Origin: VRUE01 sp035707825
GTDB lineage: Bacteria > Actinomycetota > Thermoleophilia > Solirubrobacterales > 70-9
Length of the DNA stretch: 44,878 nt
NCBI GenBank assembly: GCA_035707825.1
Contig: DASSTR010000058.1
Coordinates: forward strand, 1 to 44,878
Direction: 5' to 3'
In this document: positions 39,320 through 44,878 of the stretch, piece after piece
How positions within the stretch are numbered: position 1 is the first letter of the stretch
How the letters are laid out: the number at the start of each line of letters is the position of its first letter
Translations under genes and position numbers: made by a program
The notes under the pieces: generated by a model
Database searches by the model: none
The model's input: only the letters and a program-made list of their open reading frames with translations
What the model was told of the DNA's origin: nothing

Positions 39320-40945
39320 GTGTCACGGCAGCAACTCCTGACGCTGATCGCGACGATCCTCGGCTCGACCGTCGTCTTCCTCGACGGGACCGTCGTCAAC
39401 GTGGCGCTGCCGGCGATCAGCGACGGGCTGGACGTCGGCCTCTCCGGGCAGCAGTGGGTCGTCGAGGCCTACACCCTGGCCCTGGTCGCGCTGCTGCTGG
39501 TCGGCGGCAGCCTCGGCGACCAGTTCGGGCGCCGCCGCGTGTTCGTCATCGGCCTCTTCGGCTTCGGCGTCACCTCGATCCTCTGCGCCGTGGCGCCGAG
39601 CGCCGAGTTCCTGATCGGCGCTCGCACCCTGCAGGGAGTCGCCGGGGCGCTCCTCGTGCCCGGCTCGCTGGCGATCGTCGCGGCCACCTTCGAGGGCGAG
39701 GCGCGCGGCCGCGCCGTCGGGACCTGGACCGCCTGGACCGGGATCGCCACCGTGATCGGTCCGGCGGGCGGCGGCGCCCTCATCGGACTGCTCTCCTGGC
39801 GGGCGATCTTCTGGATCAACATCCCGTTGATCGCGATCACGATCGCGCTCAGCATTCACTCGGTGCGAGAGAGCCGTGACGAAGACGCCTTCCTTGGCAT
39901 CGACTGGACCGGGATCGTGCTCTCTGCGGTCGGCCTTGGCGGCCCGACCTTCGCTCTGATCGAGCAGCCCTCCCGTGGCTGGGGAGACCCGATGGTTTGG
40001 ATGCCGATGGTCGTTGGGATCCTCTGCTTCGCGCTCTTCGTCATCCGCGAGGCCCGGGCCCGTCACCCGATGCTTCCGCTTTCCCTCTTTCGCATCCGCA
40101 ACTTCTGGGTCGCCAACCTGACCACGCTTTCGACCTATGCAGGACTGATCGGCGGCCTCTTCTTCGTCACCCTCTTCCTCCAGCAGGTTGCCGGTTACTC
40201 GGCGCTCGAAGCCGGTTTGGCGACGACGCCGATCTCGGTGTTGATGTTCTTCCTCTCGCCACGCTTCGGGCGCATTGCATCGGGCACAGGCCCGCGTCTG
40301 CCGATGTGCGCCGGGCCGATCGCCGGCGGCGCCGGCCTGCTGCTGTTGCTTCGGGTCGGCTCTGACCCCAGCTATCTCAGCGACGTGCTGCCGGGCCTGC
40401 TCGTTTTCGGGATCGGGCTGTCGGCGACTGTCGCGCCGCTCACCGCGACCGTGCTCGACTCCGTCGACGAGCATCGCGTGGGGATTGCATCCGGAGTCAA
40501 CAACGGCGTCTCCCGGGTCGCCGGCCTGCTGGCGATCGCCGTCCTCGGCGCCGTCATCTCGGCGCATTTCGGCGCCCGCCTCGACGAGGAGCTCGGCCCC
40601 GCGCCGCTTTCGGGCCCGGCGGCAACCACGGTCACCGAAGCAAAGGAAAAGCCGCTTGCGGTGCCGGGGACCGAAGACCTCTCGGCTGCTGAAGCCGAAC
40701 GGGTGGAGGTGGCGGCGGATGACGCTTCGACCTCGTCGTTTCACCTCGGGATCGGGATCGCCGGCCTGCTGATGATCGCCGGCGGCATCGTCGCCGGGTT
40801 CGGAATCGAGAACCCTCGCCGGCGAGACCAGGCACGGAAAGCGGTGCCGACGCGCGGGGCCGCGGCCGCCGGCGAGTGCGGCCACTCGACCGACTGCGAC
40901 TGCGCACAACCTGAAGCGGCCGCTGCCACGGCGGAATCCGCTTGA
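39320..40945 (+). CDS. DHA2-family MFS drug/metabolite exporter
   Basis: A 541-residue transporter with 14 predicted membrane helices, of the EmrB/QacA drug:H+ antiporter group. It has STVVFLDGTVVNVALPAIS in helix 1 (motif D1), motif A GGSLGDQFGRRRVFVIG, motif C-like PGSLAIVAATF, and a long segment FWINIPLIAITIALSIHSVR. GTG 39320 is the start. The C-terminal cytoplasmic tail of about 40 residues holds ECGHSTDCDCAQPE, a Cys/His cluster (CxHxxxCxC) unusual for this family. The substrate is unknown. No regulator gene is adjacent on the same strand. A nested-hairpin element overlaps the stop codon by one base. Confidence 0.93.
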   Translation: MSRQQLLTLIATILGSTVVFLDGTVVNVALPAISDGLDVGLSGQQWVVEAYTLALVALLLVGGSLGDQFGRRRVFVIGLFGFGVTSILCAVAPSAEFLIGARTLQGVAGALLVPGSLAIVAATFEGEARGRAVGTWTAWTGIATVIGPAGGGALIGLLSWRAIFWINIPLIAITIALSIHSVRESRDEDAFLGIDWTGIVLSAVGLGGPTFALIEQPSRGWGDPMVWMPMVVGILCFALFVIREARARHPMLPLSLFRIRNFWVANLTTLSTYAGLIGGLFFVTLFLQQVAGYSALEAGLATTPISVLMFFLSPRFGRIASGTGPRLPMCAGPIAGGAGLLLLLRVGSDPSYLSDVLPGLLVFGIGLSATVAPLTATVLDSVDEHRVGIASGVNNGVSRVAGLLAIAVLGAVISAHFGARLDEELGPAPLSGPAATTVTEAKEKPLAVPGTEDLSAAEAERVEVAADDASTSSFHLGIGIAGLLMIAGGIVAGFGIENPRRRDQARKAVPTRGAAAAGECGHSTDCDCAQPEAAAATAESA

Positions 40946-41045
40946 GCCCCAGAGACGGAGTGCCCCTCGTCCCGACAAACGGCGGTCTAATGAGACCGCC
41001 GTTTTGAGTATCCGCCGGTTCGAGGGGCACTCCGCCCTTGGGGCT
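40945..41045 (-). ncRNA. Nested-hairpin element, copy 2
   Basis: Read on the minus strand: the outer arms (41045-41021 and 40969-40945) pair over 25 positions with two G-U and one A-C; the inner 12-bp stem (AAACGGCGGTCT and its complement) has loop CATT; the left spacer holds GGCGGATACTCA and the right spacer reads GTCGGGA. This mirrors the copy at 14525-14625. Here the element lies between the MFS gene and trpS, antisense to both. The minus strand gives the better RNA fold. Confidence 0.65.
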
Positions 41046-41062
41046 GAAATAGGCTCCAGCCC

Positions 41063-42061
41063 GTGTCAGCTCCAATCATCTTCAGCGGCATTCAGCCCAC
41101 GGGCCGGAAGCATTTGGGCAACTACATCGGTGCGATTCGCCAGTACGTCGAGGCGCAGGAGCGGGGTGAGCCGGCGATCTTCTGCATCGTCGACCTGCAC
41201 GCGCTCTCGGTCGCCTACGACCCCGTCGAGCTGCGCGAGCGCCTGTACGACACGGCGGCGATCCTGCTCGCCGCCGGCCTCGACCCGGAGCGCTGCATCC
41301 TCTTCCGCCAGTCCGACGTGCCCGAGCACTCCGAGCTGACCTGGCTGCTCTCCGCGGTCACCTCGCATGGCGACCTGAACCGCATGACCCAGTTCAAGGA
41401 AAAGTCCGGCAAGCAGCGCGAGCTGGCCTCGGCGGCGCTCTTCTACTACCCGGTGCTGATGGCGGCCGACGTGCTCGCCTACCGGGCGACGGAGGTGCCG
41501 GTGGGCGACGACCAGCGCCAGCACGTCGAGCTGATGCGGGAGATCGCCCGCCGCTTCAACGAGCGCTTCGGGGACACACTCGTGGTGCCGGAGATGCTGA
41601 TCCCCGAGGTGGGGGCGCGGATCATGGACCTGCAGCAGCCGGAGAACAAGATGTCGACGACGGGCGGGGGAGAGGCCGGGACCATCTACGTGCTCGAGGA
41701 GCCCGACGCGATCCGCAAGAAGCTGGGCAGCGCAGTCACCGACTCGGGTCGCGAGATCGTGCGGGGCCCGGACAAGGCGGGGATCGCCAACCTGATCGAC
41801 ATCCTCGCCGTCGCCCGTGGCACCGCCCCGGAGGAGATCGAGCGTGAGTTCGAGGGCGCCGGTTACGGGGACTTCAAGAAGGCGGTCGCCGAGGGAGTGG
41901 TCGAGCTGCTGGCCCCGGTTCGCGAGCGCTACGCCGAACTGCGCCCCGACGAGGATGCCCTGGAGGCGACGCTGGCGGCGGGGGCCGAGAAGGCACGCGC
42001 GATCGCGGCGCCGGTCCTCTCCGAGGTGCGCGATCGCATGGGCATCGGGCCGCGGCGCTAA
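41063..42061 (+). CDS. trpS: Tryptophanyl-tRNA synthetase
   Basis: A 332-residue class I synthetase with GTG at 41063. It charges tRNA-Trp with tryptophan. It has IFSGIQPTGRKHLGNYIGAI, with HLGN as the HIGH motif, TWLLSAVTSHGDLNRMTQFK, the YYPVLMAADVLAYRATEVPV block, VGDDQRQHVELMREIARRFN, and KMSTT as the KMSKS motif. It is full length. The leader is very short (18 nt after the hairpin element). It precedes scpA by 9 bp. Confidence 0.97.
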   Translation: MSAPIIFSGIQPTGRKHLGNYIGAIRQYVEAQERGEPAIFCIVDLHALSVAYDPVELRERLYDTAAILLAAGLDPERCILFRQSDVPEHSELTWLLSAVTSHGDLNRMTQFKEKSGKQRELASAALFYYPVLMAADVLAYRATEVPVGDDQRQHVELMREIARRFNERFGDTLVVPEMLIPEVGARIMDLQQPENKMSTTGGGEAGTIYVLEEPDAIRKKLGSAVTDSGREIVRGPDKAGIANLIDILAVARGTAPEEIEREFEGAGYGDFKKAVAEGVVELLAPVRERYAELRPDEDALEATLAAGAEKARAIAAPVLSEVRDRMGIGPRR

Positions 42062-42070
42062 CTTGACCCG

Positions 42071-42796
42071 GTGACCGTCGCCGAGCTCGACCTCGACCTC
42101 GACGTCTTCGCGGGGCCCTTCGACCTGCTGATGGCCGTCGTGCTGCGCGAGGAGGTCAGCCTTCTCGAGGTCGAATTGGGCGAGATCGTCGTCGCCTACA
42201 TCGAGCATCTGGAGCGCGAGGACGAGCTCGAGCTCGAGGTCGCGACCGAGTTCCTGGTCCTGATCGCCTCGCTCCTGGAGTTGAAGTCGCGGCTGTTGCT
42301 GTCGGGGGCCGACGAGGAGCTCGAGGAGCTCGGCCCGGAGGAGGCCGTCGACGAGCTGCTCGCCCGCCTGCTCGAGTACCGCCGCTACCGCGACGCGGCG
42401 GAGATGCTGGGGCGGCGCTTCGAGGCCGAGCGGGGCTACCTGTATCGGGCTGCGCCCCTGCCGCCGTCGCTGCGGCGCGTCGCCCTCGATGCCGCGGTTT
42501 CGGCCTACGACCCGGAACGCCTCGGCGTCGCCATCGGCGACCTGCTGACGACCCCGCCCGCACTGGATTTCAGCCACATCCGGCCCACCGTCTCACTGGA
42601 GAAGAGGCTGCAGGCGCTGCGCGGCGCGCTGGCCGGCCGCAACAGCATCGACTTCGACGAACAGTTCGGCGGCGAGGATCGCCTCACGCAGGCGGTGACG
42701 CTGTTCGCGCTGCTGGAGCTGTATAGAAAGGGCGAGGTGACGTGGGAGCAGGGACAGCCGCTGGGGCCGATCGAGATCAAGAGGGTGCAGTCATGA
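42071..42796 (+). CDS. scpA: Segregation and condensation protein A
   Basis: A 241-residue kleisin with GTG at 42071. ScpA bridges SMC heads and ScpB dimers in the chromosome condensation complex. The N-terminal DVFAGPFDLLMAVVLREEVS is typical of ScpA, followed by VATEFLVLIASLLELKSRLLLSG, and a C-terminal winged-helix end (AVTLFALLELYRKGEVTWEQ). Its last codons (EIKRVQS) are duplicated just after the stop. It is 45 bp upstream of scpB. Confidence 0.95.
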   Translation: MTVAELDLDLDVFAGPFDLLMAVVLREEVSLLEVELGEIVVAYIEHLEREDELELEVATEFLVLIASLLELKSRLLLSGADEELEELGPEEAVDELLARLLEYRRYRDAAEMLGRRFEAERGYLYRAAPLPPSLRRVALDAAVSAYDPERLGVAIGDLLTTPPALDFSHIRPTVSLEKRLQALRGALAGRNSIDFDEQFGGEDRLTQAVTLFALLELYRKGEVTWEQGQPLGPIEIKRVQS

Positions 42797-42822
42797 GATC
42801 AGTTGAGATCAAGAGGGTGCAG
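42773..42822 (+). repeat. 18-bp duplication at the scpA-scpB junction
   Basis: GAGATCAAGAGGGTGCAG occurs at 42773-42790, at the end of scpA, and exactly again at 42805-42822 between the genes, each followed closely by TGA. A shorter third echo, AGGGTGCGGCCGTGA, is at 42831-42845 across the scpB start. A purine-rich AGAGGG in each copy could act as the scpB ribosome site. Confidence 0.85.
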
Positions 42823-42841
42823 CCGTGAAAAGGGTGCGGCC

Positions 42842-43414
42842 GTGAGCGACCTCTCGCGCACGATCGAAGCGCTGCTCTTCCTCTCCCCGCAGCCGGTCAG
42901 CGCCGTCGACCTGGCACAGGCGACGGAGGCCAAGGAGGGTCAGGTGGCCGAGGCGCTCGACCTCCTGCGTGAGGACCTCGCCGAGGGAAAGCGGGGTGTG
43001 ATGCTGCGCGAGGTGGCGGGGGGGTTCACCCTCGCCAGCGACCCGGCCAGCGAGGATGCCGCCCGCCGCCTGCTCGCCAAGCCGCGCACGCCGCCGCTGA
43101 CTCAGGCGCAGGCCGAGACGCTCGCGATAGTCGCCTACCTGCAGCCGGTCTCGCGGCCGGAGGTCGCGCGCATCCGCGGCGTTTCCTCGGAGTCGGCCGT
43201 GCAGACGCTCGCCGAGCGCGGGCTGATCGAAGAGTCGGGGCGCTCGCGCTTCGGCGCCGCGATCTTCAAGACGACCGAGCTCTTCGAACGCCTCTTCGGC
43301 CTCACCGGCCTCGACCAGCTTCCGGACCCCTCGCGGTTCGATCCCACCCCCGAGGACGAGCGCGAGCTGCGCGAGCGGCTGCTCAAAGCGGGGGAGCAGC
43401 GCGCCGAGCCGTGA
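42842..43414 (+). CDS. scpB: Segregation and condensation protein B
   Basis: About 190 residues. GTG 42842 gives VSDLSRTIEALLFLSPQPVS, the usual ScpB start; a longer ATG at 42803 falls within the repeat and is less likely. It has two winged-helix domains, with VMLREVAGGFTLASDP and TQAQAETLAIVAYLQPVSRP, then ARIRGVSSESAVQTLAERGL and FERLFGLTGLDQLPD. ScpB dimers bind ScpA to build the SMC complex. The stop overlaps the pseudouridine synthase start (GTGA). Confidence 0.95.
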   Translation: MSDLSRTIEALLFLSPQPVSAVDLAQATEAKEGQVAEALDLLREDLAEGKRGVMLREVAGGFTLASDPASEDAARRLLAKPRTPPLTQAQAETLAIVAYLQPVSRPEVARIRGVSSESAVQTLAERGLIEESGRSRFGAAIFKTTELFERLFGLTGLDQLPDPSRFDPTPEDERELRERLLKAGEQRAEP

Positions 43415-44130
43415 GGCTGGCGAAGTTCCTCGCGCACGGCGGGGTGGCGTCGCGCCGCCGGGCTGAGCAGATCGTCGCGGCGGGCAGGGTGACGGTGCGC
43501 GGCGAGGTGGTCAAGGACCCGGCGTGCGATGTCGAGGCGGCTGACGACGTGCGGGTCGACGGCTCGCCGGTGGGCGCCGAGCCGCGCGAGGTGTGGCTCG
43601 TGCACAAGCCGGTCGGGGTCGTCTCGACCGCGCGCGAGCCCGGCAGCCGGCCGGCGGTCGTCGAGCTCGTCGACAGCGCGGCGCGCCTCTATCCCGTGGG
43701 CAGGCTCGACACCGACTCCACCGGCCTGCTGCTGCTCACCAACGACGGCGAGCTCGCCAACCAGCTCACCCATCCGCGCTACGAAGTTCCGAAGGCGTAC
43801 CGGGTGACGTTCAGCCGCCCGCTCGAGGACGTGGACCTGAAACGACTCGAAGCCGGCGTGGAGCTCGACGACGGTCCGACGGCGCCGGCCAAGGTGCGCC
43901 GGCTCGGCAGGCGCGAGGCCGAGATCGTTCTGCGCGAAGGGCGCAACCGCCAGGTGCGCCGCATGGCGGAGGCGGTCGGCAACCGCGTGCTCGCCCTCTG
44001 CCGCGTCCGCTTCGGCCCGATCGAGCTCGGTGACCTGCCGGCCGGGGGGACGCGGCGCCTCTCCGAGGAGGAGATCACCGGCCTGCGCGGCAGCGTGCTC
44101 GGCCGCCGTGGCAAGATGCGCGCGAGATGA
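43411..44130 (+). CDS. rluB: RluB/RsuA-family rRNA pseudouridine synthase
   Basis: A 239-residue enzyme with a GTG start. An N-terminal S4 RNA-binding domain (MRLAKFLAHGGVASRRRAEQ) precedes the catalytic domain with the Asp nucleophile D100 in GRLDTDSTGLLLLTNDG. Later YEVPKAYRVTF and EGRNRQVRRMAEAVGN are typical. RluB modifies 23S rRNA near position 2605 and RsuA modifies 16S rRNA; in Gram-positive bacteria the scpB-linked copy is usually RluB-type. The start overlaps the scpB stop, and the stop overlaps aroH (ATGA). Confidence 0.93.
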   Translation: MRLAKFLAHGGVASRRRAEQIVAAGRVTVRGEVVKDPACDVEAADDVRVDGSPVGAEPREVWLVHKPVGVVSTAREPGSRPAVVELVDSAARLYPVGRLDTDSTGLLLLTNDGELANQLTHPRYEVPKAYRVTFSRPLEDVDLKRLEAGVELDDGPTAPAKVRRLGRREAEIVLREGRNRQVRRMAEAVGNRVLALCRVRFGPIELGDLPAGGTRRLSEEEITGLRGSVLGRRGKMRAR

Positions 44131-44501
44131 GCGACGAACGACTTTTCGCGGTCCGCGGGGCCGTCCAGGCGGATGGGAACGAGGTGGAGGCGATCCTCGC
44201 CGCCGCCACCGAGCTGATGCGCGAGTTGATCGAGCGAAACGGGCTGGCGCCGGAGGCGATGGTCAGCTGCCTGTTCACGACCACCGACGATCTCGACGCC
44301 GAGTTTCCCGCCGTCGCCGCGCGCAACCTGGGGCTGGACTCGGTGCCCCTGCTCTGCTGCCGCGAGATCCCGGTGCCGGGCTCGATGTCGCGGGTGATCC
44401 GCGTGATGGTCCACTTCTACGCTCCACAGTCCCACAGCCCCGTGCACGCCTACCTCGGCGAGACCCAGGGCCTGCGCTCAGACCTGCACGCGGCGCAGTA
44501 A
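44127..44501 (+). CDS. aroH: Chorismate mutase, AroH type
   Basis: A 124-residue monofunctional chorismate mutase of the AroH (trimeric pseudo-alpha/beta barrel) class. It converts chorismate to prephenate for Phe and Tyr synthesis. Active-site landmarks of the B. subtilis enzyme are present: Arg in FAVRGAV, the Cys/Arg/Glu patch CCREIPVPGSM, RVIRVMVHFY with the catalytic Arg, and VHAYLGE with the active-site Tyr. It overlaps the pseudouridine synthase stop and precedes an aminotransferase gene, a pairing suited to aromatic amino acid synthesis. Confidence 0.94.
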   Translation: MSDERLFAVRGAVQADGNEVEAILAAATELMRELIERNGLAPEAMVSCLFTTTDDLDAEFPAVAARNLGLDSVPLLCCREIPVPGSMSRVIRVMVHFYAPQSHSPVHAYLGETQGLRSDLHAAQ

Positions 44502-44535
44502 GAACCGTTCAACCCCGGCGCACAGCACAATAGGA

Positions 44536-44558
44536 CCGCCCGCCGTCCCTGCGGGCGG
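44536..44558 (+). promoter_or_regulatory. GC-rich hairpin between aroH and hisC
   Basis: CCGCCCGC-CGTCCCT-GCGGGCGG: a perfect 8-bp stem 15 nt upstream of the hisC ATG. No U-run follows. It could be a weak terminator or leader hairpin. Confidence 0.4.
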
Positions 44559-44573
44559 CACAATGGGTAGCCC

Positions 44574-44878
44574 ATGACCGTCACCTTTGCCGAAAAGCTC
44601 GCCCGCATCCCGGGGTATCAGGCCGGAGTCCCGACCGGCCAGGCTCCCGAGGCAATCGTCGGGAGCAAGATCGCGCAGCTCGCCTCCAACGAGTCGCCGT
44701 TTCCGCCCCACCCCGACGTCGTCGAGGCGATCAGGGCCGCCGCCGGGGCGATGAACCGCTACCCCGACCCGGACGCGACCAGGCTGCGCCGCCGCCTCGC
44801 CGAGCGCTACGAGACCGAGCCGGGCCGGATCGCGGTCGGCAACGGCTCCTGCGAGATCCTCCTCGCCGCGGCCGAGGC
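44574..44878 (+). CDS. hisC: Histidinol-phosphate/aromatic aminotransferase, 3' truncated by the window edge
   Basis: The frame is open from ATG 44574 to the window end, giving 101 residues. The start MTVTFAEKLARIPGYQAG, then KIAQLASNESPFPPHPDVVE, and RYPDPDATRLRRRLAERYET with VGNGSCEIL, are typical of class I/II aminotransferases of the HisC family (LxSNExPxGP-like and RYPD motifs). HisC uses histidinol phosphate and glutamate with PLP. Next to aroH it may instead, or also, act on phenylpyruvate or prephenate. The PLP lysine is beyond the window, so the subfamily is not settled. Confidence 0.85.
   Translation, partial: MTVTFAEKLARIPGYQAGVPTGQAPEAIVGSKIAQLASNESPFPPHPDVVEAIRAAAGAMNRYPDPDATRLRRRLAERYETEPGRIAVGNGSCEILLAAAE

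Noticed and set aside
1..44878. CRISPR arrays, tRNA or rRNA genes, prophage or integrase genes
   Set aside because: No regularly spaced repeats, no cloverleaf with the conserved T-loop sequence, and no phage or recombinase proteins were recognised. A tRNAscan-SE run would settle the tRNA question.

Overview
The window is high-GC chromosomal DNA with genes packed tightly on both strands and many GTG/TTG starts and 4-bp ATGA/GTGA/TTGA overlaps. The gene set points to an actinobacterium: a full mraZ-to-ftsZ division and cell wall (dcw) cluster without ftsA, Ku next to a LigD-type polymerase, and a Flp/Tad-type ATPase locus. Protein style and gene neighbourhoods (gcv genes directly after ftsZ, an ECF sigma factor with propeller proteins, aroH-hisC after rluB) look most like the Thermoleophilia/Solirubrobacterales branch. 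That placement is inference.

Layout. 1-2346: the end of glpD and a degenerate Rho paralogue. 2397-4163 (minus): a cytochrome P450 and an unknown protein. 4359-9527: a DUF192 protein, a response regulator and histidine kinase pair, then a minimal Tad-like set (CpaB-like SAF protein, CpaF/TadA ATPase, TadB, TadC) with no pilin gene. 9578-10408 (minus): a membrane protein. 10600-26711: the dcw cluster mraZ-rsmH-ftsL-ftsI-murE-murF-mraY-murD-ftsW-murG-murC-murB-ftsQ-ftsZ, covering nearly all cytoplasmic and lipid-linked steps of peptidoglycan precursor synthesis plus the septal synthase and FtsZ. 26738-31158: the glycine cleavage system gcvT-gcvH-gcvPA-gcvPB. 31284-33390: a zinc-ribbon protein, then LigD-type polymerase and Ku (minus). 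33492-34918: a FetAB-like ABC transporter. 34927-39226 (minus): a GNAT acetyltransferase, then an apparent operon (propeller protein, M14 carboxypeptidase, ECF sigma factor, membrane-anchored propeller protein). 39320-40945: a DHA2-type MFS exporter. 41063-44878: trpS, scpA-scpB (chromosome condensation), rluB-like pseudouridine synthase, aroH and the start of hisC.

The most interesting non-coding signals are: (i) two copies, 26 kb apart and on opposite strands, of a roughly 100-nt nested hairpin with a conserved internal-loop core (GGCGGATACTCA / GTCNGA), whose long stems differ in sequence but keep their pairing; (ii) an mraZ promoter with 10-bp-phased MraZ boxes between -35 and -10, followed by a 19-bp leader hairpin; (iii) a 346-bp ftsQ-ftsZ gap with a TTGACA promoter and a hairpin-rich ftsZ leader; (iv) a response-regulator start codon sitting as the loop of a perfect 10-bp palindrome. 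Notable proteins are a Rho paralogue without a Walker A lysine, an FtsQ with no room for a POTRA domain, and an FtsL with a repeat-built basic tail. No tRNA, rRNA, CRISPR array or transposase was seen.
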